Shown here: positions 32,633-39,993 of the stretch, in pieces
Numbering within the stretch: position 1 is the stretch's first letter
How the letters are laid out: each line of letters begins with the position of its first letter
Source of the DNA: CAZYSK01 sp964649415
GTDB lineage: Bacteria; Chloroflexota; Anaerolineae; B4-G1
NCBI GenBank assembly: GCA_964649415.1
Contig: CAZYSK010000010.1
Location: forward strand, 1-64,000
Direction: 5' to 3'
DNA length: 64,000 nt
Notes under the pieces: generated by a model
What the model was told of the DNA's origin: nothing
Seen by the model: the letters and a program-made list of their open reading frames with translations, nothing else
The model's database searches: none
Made by a program: the position numbers and the translations under genes

Positions 32633-34450
32633 ATGATCCAAACAGACCTCACCATCCGCATTGGCGGTGAGGCAGGGATGGGTCTGGAATCCAGCGGCGC
32701 GGGGTTCGCTAAGGCGTTGACGCGGGGAGGTCTCTACGTCTTCGGCCTCCCCGATTACTACTCCCGCATCCGGGGCGGTCACAACTTCTTCTCCATTCGC
32801 GCCGCAAACCAGCCCCTCTTCTCACACGCCGAGCCCATCCACTTGCTGCTCGCACTGGACGTAGAGTCCATTCGACGACACACGGAATCGATCGTCGAAG
32901 GCGGAGCCATCATCTGCGATCAGGCGGACATTGACCCCGACCGTCTGCGGTCGGCTGCGTCCGCGGACGTTGGTCATGTATCCGCGGACATTGACCGGGC
33001 GGGCGTCCGCCTCTTCCCCGTACCGCTCACCGCGCTGGCCGAAGAACGGGGCGGCCGGGCCGTGATGCGCAACACGCTGGGCCTGGGCGTGGTAGCTGGC
33101 TTGATCGGATTCGATCCCAGCCACATGGAAAGCGTCATCCGGGACAACTTCGCCCGCAAGGGTCAGGCGGTCGTGGACGCGAACCTGCGCGTGCTGGAAG
33201 CTGGCGTCCAGGCCGCTGCCCCTTTCAAAGCCGATTTCCCTTTCCGGGCGGAGGCCGTGCCTGACGCGCCACCTCGCATGGTGCTCAGCGGCACCGAGGC
33301 CTTCTCGATGGGCGCACTGGCGGGCGGGTGTCGCTTCGTCGCCGCCTACCCTATGACGCCCGGCTCTCCCGTCCTGCACTGGTTCGCCGCCCACGCCCAG
33401 GAGTACGACGTGGTGACGAAGCACGTCGAGGACGAGATCGCCGCGTTGAACATGGCCATCGGCGCGAGCTACGTCGGCGCACGCGCGCTGGTGCCTACCT
33501 CGGGCGGTGGCTTCTCCCTGATGGTGGAAGCGCTGGGTCTGGCCGGCATCAGCGAGACCCCCGTGGTTGTGTACAACGCCGAGCGGCCTGGCCCTGCCAC
33601 GGGCATGCCCACCCGCACCGAGCAGGCCGATCTGCTGTTCATGATACACGCCTCACAGGGCGAGTTCCCCCGCTTTGTCCTGGCCCCTGGCACGGTCGAG
33701 GAATGCTTCCGCGCGGGCTGGCAGTCTCTCAACCTGGCGGAGCGGTATCAGACCCCCGCGTTGGTCCTCAGCGATCACTATCTGGCCGTGGCATACCGGA
33801 CCGTGGAGACGGACGCATTGGACTTCGATGCGGTTCAGATCGACCGGGGAGCACTGCTGAGCCGCGAGGAGCTAGACGGGTTGGAGTCACCCTACCGCCG
33901 CTTCCAGGTTACGGAGTCAGGAATCTCACCCCGCGCGGTGCCGGGTCACCCCAACGCCGTCTGGGTCACCACCGCCAACGAGCACGACGAGTACGGCGCG
34001 ATCAGCGAGGACGCGGCCAACCGCGTCACCCAGGCGGACAAGCGAGCGCGGAAGATGGCCGGGGCAAACCAGGACGTGGACGGGCCAACGCTGTACGGCC
34101 CCAGCGACGCGGAGCTGACCTTCCTGTGTTGGGGCTCGACCTACGGGCCGCTGCGGGAAGCTGTGGACCGGATGAACAGGCAACATGCGGGACAGGCGAA
34201 CATGCTTCACTTCAGCGCGCTCCACCCGTTTCCTCTGGAAGCGACGGAGGCCGCCCTGGAGCGAACGCAGCGCACAGTCGCTGTGGAGGGGAACAGCACC
34301 GGCCAGATGGAACTGCTGCTTCGCGCCCACACTGGCCGCACCGTGGACGGTGCCATCCGCAGATACGACGGGCGCTCGTTCACGCCCGAGTATATCATGG
34401 CCCGCGTGCCGGACTTCGGCGGGCCAAGTCGAGCTAATAAGGAGGTGTGA
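32633..34450 (+). CDS. korA: 2-oxoacid:ferredoxin oxidoreductase, fused gamma-alpha subunit
   Basis: The 605-residue subunit joins the gamma domain (about 1-195, with G-G-E-A-G-M-G-L near the start) to the pyrimidine-binding alpha domain (about 210-600, starting G-T-E-A-F-S-M-G-A-L and containing Y-P-M-T-P-G-S-P). This two-subunit layout is that of KorAB-type enzymes acting on 2-oxoglutarate and related 2-oxoacids. The substrate cannot be fixed from sequence by eye. Residues 109-126 carry a repeated S-A-D-x motif that coincides with a palindromic DNA repeat and looks like an in-frame insertion. ATG 32633 with AAAGGAG upstream is the start; the longer open frame is ignored. Confidence 0.92.
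   Translation: MIQTDLTIRIGGEAGMGLESSGAGFAKALTRGGLYVFGLPDYYSRIRGGHNFFSIRAANQPLFSHAEPIHLLLALDVESIRRHTESIVEGGAIICDQADIDPDRLRSAASADVGHVSADIDRAGVRLFPVPLTALAEERGGRAVMRNTLGLGVVAGLIGFDPSHMESVIRDNFARKGQAVVDANLRVLEAGVQAAAPFKADFPFRAEAVPDAPPRMVLSGTEAFSMGALAGGCRFVAAYPMTPGSPVLHWFAAHAQEYDVVTKHVEDEIAALNMAIGASYVGARALVPTSGGGFSLMVEALGLAGISETPVVVYNAERPGPATGMPTRTEQADLLFMIHASQGEFPRFVLAPGTVEECFRAGWQSLNLAERYQTPALVLSDHYLAVAYRTVETDALDFDAVQIDRGALLSREELDGLESPYRRFQVTESGISPRAVPGHPNAVWVTTANEHDEYGAISEDAANRVTQADKRARKMAGANQDVDGPTLYGPSDAELTFLCWGSTYGPLREAVDRMNRQHAGQANMLHFSALHPFPLEATEAALERTQRTVAVEGNSTGQMELLLRAHTGRTVDGAIRRYDGRSFTPEYIMARVPDFGGPSRANKEV
32957..32998. repeat. Palindromic repeat inserted in frame within korA
   Basis: TCCGCGGAC occurs at 32960-32968 and again at 32981-32989. 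The 14 bases 32983-32996 are the exact inverse complement of 22108-22121 in the flavodiiron leader. The stretch encodes korA residues 109-126, where the flanking residues read like an uninterrupted gamma domain. Confidence 0.55.
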
Positions 34451-34451
34451 G

Positions 34452-35324
34452 ATGGTCACCCGTCAGGACTTCGCGGGCACAGAACGTCCGACCTGGTGTC
34501 CGGGCTGCGGAAACCACGCCATCCTCAACGCCATCAAGATGGCGCTGGCAGAACACAACATCGCCCCCCACGAGATTTTCGTCGTGACGGGCATCGGCTG
34601 CGGCAGCAAGTTGCCCCACTACATGAGGGTCACCGGCTTCCACACGCTCCATGGCCGGGCGCTGGCCGTGGCGACCGGGGCGCGGTTGGCCAATCACGGT
34701 CTGCGTGTGATGACGGTTCACGGCGACGGGGACGGCTACAACGAGGGGTTGAGCCACTTCATCCACGCCGTCCGGCGCAACGTGCGCATCGTGGACGTCG
34801 TGCAGGACAACCGCATCTACGGGCTGACCAAAGGCCAGTACTCGCCCACCAGTGAACAGGGGAAGCGCACGCCCACGTCGCCGGAGGGGTCGATTGACCG
34901 TCCAATCAACCCCCTCGCGCTGGCGATCACCGCCGGGGCCACGTTTGTCGGCCGGGGCTACTCAGGCGAGTTGAAGCACCTGGCCTGGCTCATCGGAGAG
35001 GCGCTGGAACATCCCGGCTACGCGTTGGTAGACGTGCTGCAGCCATGCGTGACGTTCAACCGCTCCTACGCATACGACTTCTACAACGACCGCGTCTACA
35101 AGCTGGAAGATGAGGAGAGCTACGACCCTGCCGACCGCGGCGCGGCGTGGGCGAAGACCCAGGAGTGGGACGGACGGATCCCCATCGGCATCTTCTATCG
35201 GGGTGAGCCAGTTCCCACCTACGAGAGCCAGGTTCCGGCCTTGAAAGCCGGGCCGCTGGTGGAGCGTCCGCTGGAGACGCTGGGAACAGCAGAGATTGCA
35301 GCCTTGCGAGCTGAGATCATGTAG
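34452..35324 (+). CDS. korB: 2-oxoacid:ferredoxin oxidoreductase beta subunit
   Basis: The 290-residue beta subunit binds thiamine diphosphate and one [4Fe-4S] cluster. Cluster cysteines are visible as C-P-G-C near residues 16-19, the cysteine in G-I-G-C-G-S and the one in L-Q-P-C-V-T-F. The thiamine motif is H-G-D-G-D-G-Y-N. Its ATG is 1 base after the korA stop. No ferredoxin gene lies nearby; the next genes encode a [NiFe] hydrogenase, so electrons from oxoacid oxidation could go to protons, or hydrogen could drive reductive carboxylation. Confidence 0.93.
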   Translation: MVTRQDFAGTERPTWCPGCGNHAILNAIKMALAEHNIAPHEIFVVTGIGCGSKLPHYMRVTGFHTLHGRALAVATGARLANHGLRVMTVHGDGDGYNEGLSHFIHAVRRNVRIVDVVQDNRIYGLTKGQYSPTSEQGKRTPTSPEGSIDRPINPLALAITAGATFVGRGYSGELKHLAWLIGEALEHPGYALVDVLQPCVTFNRSYAYDFYNDRVYKLEDEESYDPADRGAAWAKTQEWDGRIPIGIFYRGEPVPTYESQVPALKAGPLVERPLETLGTAEIAALRAEIM

Positions 35325-35333
35325 CGCTTGACT

Positions 35334-36182
35334 ATGGAGCGATTCGCCGTCCTGCAACTCTCCGGCTGCGCTGGGTGCGAGGTTTCACTTCTCAACGCCC
35401 AGGCGTGGGTGGATCGATACAAGCTGGTCTACATGCCGCTCGTCGTGTCGGCCTACGATGTGCCGGACGTGGACGTGCTCTTGGTCAGCGGGGGCGTGCG
35501 CACTGACGAGGATCTGTACAACCTGCGCCGGGCGGCCCGGCGCGCCCGCAGGGTCGTGGCCGTCGGCACGTGCGCCATCTCGGGCGGCGTGGCAAGCCTG
35601 GGAAACCGGGACGAGGTACGCGAGCTGTTCCTCGCCGAGGAACAAAGACGTCACGTGCCACGGCTGCTCCCCAAGTGTGCCCCGATAGACAGCGCAGTGG
35701 ACGTCGACCTCTACCTGCCTGGCTGCCCCCCCACCCCCGAGCTATTCATGGCCGTGCTCGCCCAACCATCCGACTTCAAACCCAGCCGTATCGTGTGCCA
35801 GGAGTGCGGGCGCAAGAAGATCAAGGATATGCGCCCCACCCACCTGCTCGGCTTCCAGAGGGGCGAGGTGTTGCCTGACATCTGCTTGATCAACCAGGGC
35901 TTTCTGTGCATCGGTTCCTCGACCCGAGGGGGTTGCCGGGCCCCGTGTCCCCGCGCCGGGCATCCCTGCGTGGGCTGTCGAGGACCGTCAGACGCCCTCA
36001 TCGAGAAGGAATCGGACGCCTGGCTCGCCAGCATTCAGCGCGTGTTCGCGGCGCTGACCGATATCCCGCCTGAGGAAGTCCTGGCGGCATTGCGCGCCCC
36101 TCAACTGGCGCTGTTTCTGTTCCAGTTCTCCGACTACGCCGGCCCAGGGCGGCCGCCCAGGCCGAAGGAAAAGGTGCTGTGA
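35334..36182 (+). CDS. [NiFe] hydrogenase small (iron-sulfur) subunit
   Basis: The 282-residue protein resembles the small subunits of group 3 and related cytoplasmic hydrogenases. The proximal cluster ligands are C-A-G-C near residue 13, a cysteine in G-T-C-A-I-S-G-G and one in L-P-G-C-P-P. A second cysteine-rich part (C-Q-E-C-G, then C-I-G-S, G-G-C-R-A-P-C and P-C-V-G-C) would bind two further clusters. There is no twin-arginine signal, so the enzyme is cytoplasmic. TTG at 35328 two codons upstream is possible; ATG at 35334 is chosen. Confidence 0.88.
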   Translation: MERFAVLQLSGCAGCEVSLLNAQAWVDRYKLVYMPLVVSAYDVPDVDVLLVSGGVRTDEDLYNLRRAARRARRVVAVGTCAISGGVASLGNRDEVRELFLAEEQRRHVPRLLPKCAPIDSAVDVDLYLPGCPPTPELFMAVLAQPSDFKPSRIVCQECGRKKIKDMRPTHLLGFQRGEVLPDICLINQGFLCIGSSTRGGCRAPCPRAGHPCVGCRGPSDALIEKESDAWLASIQRVFAALTDIPPEEVLAALRAPQLALFLFQFSDYAGPGRPPRPKEKVL

Positions 36183-36198
36183 GCCAAGAGGCTGCGCG

Positions 36199-37512
36199 AT
36201 GCCAAGCCTGACCTTTCCGTTGAGCCGCATCGAGGGACACGCGCAGGTCGTCGTCGAAGTGCAGGCCGGGGAGGTGATCTCCGCCCGGTTCGAGGCGATG
36301 GAGTTCCGTGGCTTCGAGTATTTCGTGCACGGCGTCCCGGCGGAGCAGATGCCCGTCATCACCCCTCGCATCTGCGGCGTTTGCTCGACAGCGCACCACG
36401 TCGCAGCCGTCAAGGCGCTGGAGGACGCCTACGGGGTCACGCCCCCATCGCTGGCGCTCAAGATCCGTGAGCTGCTCTTGCTCGGCCAAATCATCCAGAA
36501 CCAGGCGACGTCGCTCTTCATCTTCACCATGCCGGACCGGCTGGGTATCGCCAGCATATTCCAGATCGGCTCGGGGGAAGAGCCAGAACTAGAGCATGCC
36601 GTTACCGCCACGCGGGCGCTCCAGGTGCGCAAGGCAGGCACGGACCTGATCACGGCCGCCGGGGGGCAGTTCATCCATCCGGTCAAAGCTGTAGTCGGCG
36701 GGGTGACAAGCGGCATCAAGCCCGAGACCGCCGCGGCGATGCACGTCGAACTGGAGGACACGCTGCCCATTGCGTGCGAACTCTTCGACTACTACTGGGA
36801 GTTGTCGCTGGCGATGGGAGAGCGCATCGGCACTTGGGGAGACGACGCGCCGGCATGCTACATCGCGGCGACCGCCGACTGCGACCCAAGCTATTACGGG
36901 GACGTCATCCGCGTCATGTGCCCTGAGGGCACCGTGGGCGACGAATTCCCAGCCTGCGACTTCCGTTCCTACCTCACCTACCAGGAAAGCGACTACAGCT
37001 ACGCGGGGCAGACCAACTACAGAGGCCAGGTACTGCGCGCCAACAGCCTGGCGCGCATCAATATGGCACGCTGCATGGGCACCCCGCGCGCCGACCAGTA
37101 CCTGGCTCGCTTCCACGAGGCGTTTGGGCAGCCGGCCCACGCGATCATGCTGTTCGACCTGGCGCGGGGCATCGAACTGGTGTACGCGCTGGAGCGCGCC
37201 ATGGAGATCCTGGCGGAACCGCTCGATCAGGAGGACACCGACCTACCCTATACGCCGCGTGACGGGGAAGGGTACGGCCTGGTGGAAGCGCCCCGTGGCC
37301 CCTTGATTCACCACTACCGCATTGAGGGCGGCCTCATCGCCGAGGCGGAATTCATCATTCCCACCGTGCACAATCTACTGGCCATCGAGCGAGCGCTGCG
37401 CGTCGCCGCCGAGCGATACGTCACCCCCGAACGCGTGGACATGGAACTGGAGCAGGCCGTGGGGCGCGTCGTGCGCGCTTTCGACCCCTGTATCGCGTGT
37501 GCCACGCACTAA
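36199..37512 (+). CDS. [NiFe] hydrogenase large (catalytic) subunit, no maturation tail
   Basis: The 437-residue catalytic subunit has L1 as R-I-C-G-V-C-S-T-A-H-H (nickel ligands C59 and C62) and L2 as D-P-C-I-A-C-A-T-H (C431 and C434). The glutamate of S-R-I-E-G-H is at residue 12. The protein ends exactly at the histidine where processed hydrogenases are cut, so no C-terminal peptide exists and no maturation endopeptidase is needed. The gene is 16 bases after the small subunit, in line with korAB. No hyp maturation genes are in the window. Group 3-like by overall pattern; group assignment needs a tree. Confidence 0.93.
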   Translation: MPSLTFPLSRIEGHAQVVVEVQAGEVISARFEAMEFRGFEYFVHGVPAEQMPVITPRICGVCSTAHHVAAVKALEDAYGVTPPSLALKIRELLLLGQIIQNQATSLFIFTMPDRLGIASIFQIGSGEEPELEHAVTATRALQVRKAGTDLITAAGGQFIHPVKAVVGGVTSGIKPETAAAMHVELEDTLPIACELFDYYWELSLAMGERIGTWGDDAPACYIAATADCDPSYYGDVIRVMCPEGTVGDEFPACDFRSYLTYQESDYSYAGQTNYRGQVLRANSLARINMARCMGTPRADQYLARFHEAFGQPAHAIMLFDLARGIELVYALERAMEILAEPLDQEDTDLPYTPRDGEGYGLVEAPRGPLIHHYRIEGGLIAEAEFIIPTVHNLLAIERALRVAAERYVTPERVDMELEQAVGRVVRAFDPCIACATH

Positions 37513-37537
37513 CACCTGACCCAACCGCCCGATCATT

Positions 37538-37586
37538 GGACCGCCGGCATCCTGCCGGCATCCGCCACATCCCTGCCGGCATCCGC
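37538..37586. repeat. Dispersed palindromic repeat, GCCGGCA type, copy 2 with partial third unit
   Basis: Bases 37538-37560 match the unit at 20107-20129 except for one base. The stem is GCCGGCA-TCC-TGCCGGC. A half-unit CTGCCGGCATCCGC follows at 37573-37586. The element lies between the convergent ends of the hydrogenase and ccm operons and may serve as a shared transcript end. Confidence 0.75.
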
Positions 37587-37603
37587 ATTAGGTGTGCCAC
37601 GCC

Positions 37604-37753
37604 CTACGTCTGGCCTGGCCGCTCCAGCCGGGCCTGCAGATCCCTGATCTTCCGCTCCAACCGCCGTTGGCGGAACCACATAGAGAAGACCAGAACGAAC
37701 GTCAGCGCCCAAAAAACGGCGTAGGCCGACAGCAGATACGTTGCGTTTTCCAC
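37604..37753 (-). CDS. ccmD: Haem exporter subunit CcmD
   Basis: A 49-residue protein with one membrane helix (about 4-28, Y-L-L-S-A-Y-A-V-F-W) followed by a basic amphipathic tail (R-Q-R-R-L-E-R-K). This is the normal CcmD shape: an N-terminal A-Y-A-V-F-W type helix and a charged cytosolic end. It starts with GTG preceded by GGAGG and lies directly downstream of ccmC. CcmD is needed to release haem-loaded CcmE from the CcmABC complex. Confidence 0.85.
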   Translation of the reverse strand: MENATYLLSAYAVFWALTFVLVFSMWFRQRRLERKIRDLQARLERPGQT

Positions 37754-37782
37754 ACCAACCTCCAGACAGATCGACCGACCGG

Positions 37783-38490
37783 CTAGATAGCGTCTACTTG
37801 CGCCTGAGCGCGCGCCAGATCATCGGCGGCCCGTTCCAGGCGCATCCGTTGCCGCAGCAGCGTTGCGTACAGTGCCGTGAACGCTCCCAGCGAAACCAGA
37901 AGCGTGTGAACCATCCTCGGGGTGATCGCCATCCCCCCACCGCCCGTCAGGACTTCAGGATGAATCGTGCGCCACCAGCGGATGGCAAACCAGGAGAAAG
38001 GGACCGTGACGAAGGCGAGCACGCCATAGACAGCGGCAAAACGCGCCTTGCGCTCGGCGCCCTCGATGGATGACCGCAGCATCAAGTAGGCGACGTAGAT
38101 GAGCAGTTGCACGGCCGAGATGGTCAAGCGTGGCTCCCAGGTCCAATAGGTGCCCCAGGCCGGTCGTGCCCACAGGGAACCGGTGATGACGGCCATCGTG
38201 ATGAAAGTCAGTCCAATCTCCACCGAGGATAGGGCCAGGATATCCCAACCGCGCTCGCGACGCAGCAGGTAGCCGATACCCCCCAGGAAGGTGACGAAGA
38301 AAGCCAAGAAGCCCACCCACGCCGACGATACGTGGAAGTAGAAGATGCGTTGCACGTCGCCCATCGTCACCTCGCGCGGGGCATAGAGAAAAACCAGCCC
38401 CAACGCGACGAACATGGCGGCCGCGCTCAGACCTGCCAGCACTGCCCCCAGCCAATCGTGTCCAGCGTTGCCTCTGCGTTCGGCACTCAT
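37783..38490 (-). CDS. ccmC: Haem-handling membrane protein CcmC
   Basis: The 235-residue protein has six membrane helices and the WWD-type tryptophan motif W-G-T-Y-W-T-W-E-P-R between helices 3 and 4. The flanking haem-ligand histidines are in I-F-Y-F-H-V-S-S and M-V-H-T-L-L. CcmC delivers haem to CcmE. ATG at 38490 is used; an in-frame GTG at 38505 has an AGGAACAGG upstream and could be the start instead. A dispersed palindrome sits between it and ccmB. Confidence 0.92.
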   Translation of the reverse strand: MSAERRGNAGHDWLGAVLAGLSAAAMFVALGLVFLYAPREVTMGDVQRIFYFHVSSAWVGFLAFFVTFLGGIGYLLRRERGWDILALSSVEIGLTFITMAVITGSLWARPAWGTYWTWEPRLTISAVQLLIYVAYLMLRSSIEGAERKARFAAVYGVLAFVTVPFSWFAIRWWRTIHPEVLTGGGGMAITPRMVHTLLVSLGAFTALYATLLRQRMRLERAADDLARAQAQVDAI

Positions 38491-38519
38491 TGACCCATCC
38501 CCCACCCCTGTTCCTCACC

Positions 38520-38543
38520 GTAGGGGCGCGGTAACCGCGCCCT
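38520..38543. repeat. Dispersed palindrome, GGGGCGCGG type, copy 4
   Basis: GGGCGCGG-TAA-CCGCGCCC is a perfect 8-pair stem preceded by GTAG. It lies between ccmB and ccmC and touches the ccmB stop codon. Confidence 0.75.
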
Positions 38544-39214
38544 CAATCCTGCAGTACGTAGCCAAAGGCAAGCACAGAGACCGCCACGATGACCAGGTCG
38601 TAGACGACCAGCAGGCGGACCCAGCCCCCCACCTCCACCATCGCCCCCCCCTCCACCAGCCCGCCGATGGCCTGGACGGCGGCAAGCAGGGTCGGAATCG
38701 CCAACGGCAGGAGCAGTACAGGCAGCATCACTTCTCTTGCCCGCGTGTTCACGGCGATAGCCGCCAGGAGCGTCCCCACGGCGGCATACCCCACCGTTCC
38801 CAAGACCATCACCAGCAACACCCCACCTCGCACCAGTGGCGCGTCGAAGAGAACCGCATACAGCGGCAGCAGCGCCATCTCAACGACAGCCATGAATGCA
38901 AGATTCCCCAGCGCCTTGCCGAAGAAAACAGCGCTGCGGTCTACCGGGGCCAGGATCAAACCGTCTATGCAGCCCGTGTGGCGTTCCCGCTCCAGCGAGC
39001 GGCTCAGCCCCAACGTCCCAGCGAGGATGACGCTCGCCCACAGCACACCCGGGGCAGCGGCCCGAGCCAGGGCTCCCCTCAGATCCAGGGCAAAACTGAA
39101 GACCAGCAGAACCAAGACCGCGAAAACCAGCATCGCGCTGACCATGTCGCGCGCGTGCAACTCAGCGACGATATCCTTGACCACGATAGCCCATATCTGG
39201 CGCAGGTAGCGCAA
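38543..39214 (-). CDS. ccmB: Haem exporter membrane subunit CcmB
   Basis: A 223-residue protein with six membrane helices of the CcmB family. The cytosolic D-I-V-A-E-L-H-A-R-D near residue 14 and the L-E-R-E-R-H-T-G-C-I-D-G-L segment near 75 match the conserved ATPase-contact region. It pairs with CcmA to release holo-CcmE. The start appears to be TTG at 39214, with GAGGGGATT upstream; no ATG is suitably placed. Confidence 0.9.
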   Translation of the reverse strand: MRYLRQIWAIVVKDIVAELHARDMVSAMLVFAVLVLLVFSFALDLRGALARAAAPGVLWASVILAGTLGLSRSLERERHTGCIDGLILAPVDRSAVFFGKALGNLAFMAVVEMALLPLYAVLFDAPLVRGGVLLVMVLGTVGYAAVGTLLAAIAVNTRAREVMLPVLLLPLAIPTLLAAVQAIGGLVEGGAMVEVGGWVRLLVVYDLVIVAVSVLAFGYVLQD

Positions 39215-39297
39215 ATCAGAATCCCCTCGCCGATCTCACGTGCACCTAGGCGGTCGATGCCCCCCCGCCGAAGCAGGGCATCCACCTGCTACTGTAG

Positions 39298-39993
39298 CTA
39301 CACCGTCAGCTCACGCACCGTATCCGGAAACGTGGCCGCACAGATGGCCTCCCGGTGGGCGTCGTATACGAGGCGGCCCTTGGTCAGCACCACCAACCGC
39401 TGGCCCACCTCCAGCGCCCGCTCCAGGTTGTGAGTGGTCAGCAAGACAGTGCGCCCTTCACGAGCCAACTCCAACAGGAGGTCCGTCAACATCTGAACGG
39501 CGTTCGGATCAAGCCCGGTGTATGGCTCGTCCAGGAGCAGGACCTCGGGGCCGTGGAGCACGGTGCGGGCCAATGCCAGCCGCTGCTGCATACCTCGGGA
39601 GAGATTGCGCACCAGTTCGTCGCGCCGGCGCGACAGACCCACACGGTCCAGCACGGCCGCGATGCGGTCGGCCGCGTCCGGCAAGTCATACAGCCGGGCG
39701 TAGAAGCGGAGGTTCTGCTCGGCGCTCAGATCCTCGTAGAGCAGCGTGCGGTGAGAGAGAAAACCGATGCACCGGCGCACTTCCTCACCCGCGTGGGCCA
39801 GGTCGTGCCTGGCGATGCACGCTGTGCCAGATGTCGGGCGAGCCAGCGTAGCCAAGACACGCAGCAGCGTCGTCTTTCCCGCGCCGTTCGGCCCGACAAT
39901 CGCCACGATCTCCCCACATTCGACAGACAGGTCTATCCCTGCCAGCGCCGTGCAGGGACCGAAGGACTTGACAAGCTCACGGACCTCGATCAT
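39298..39993 (-). CDS. ccmA: Haem exporter ATPase CcmA
   Basis: The 231-residue ATPase has Walker A G-P-N-G-A-G-K-T-T near residue 38, the ABC signature N-L-S-R-G-M-Q-Q-R near 133, Walker B L-L-L-D-E-P-Y and the H-loop T-T-H-N. R-G-M-x-Q-R in the signature is typical of CcmA. The ATG at 39993 overlaps the upstream gene by 17 bases; the longer open frame upstream is in another gene. Confidence 0.92.
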   Translation of the reverse strand: MIEVRELVKSFGPCTALAGIDLSVECGEIVAIVGPNGAGKTTLLRVLATLARPTSGTACIARHDLAHAGEEVRRCIGFLSHRTLLYEDLSAEQNLRFYARLYDLPDAADRIAAVLDRVGLSRRRDELVRNLSRGMQQRLALARTVLHGPEVLLLDEPYTGLDPNAVQMLTDLLLELAREGRTVLLTTHNLERALEVGQRLVVLTKGRLVYDAHREAICAATFPDTVRELTV

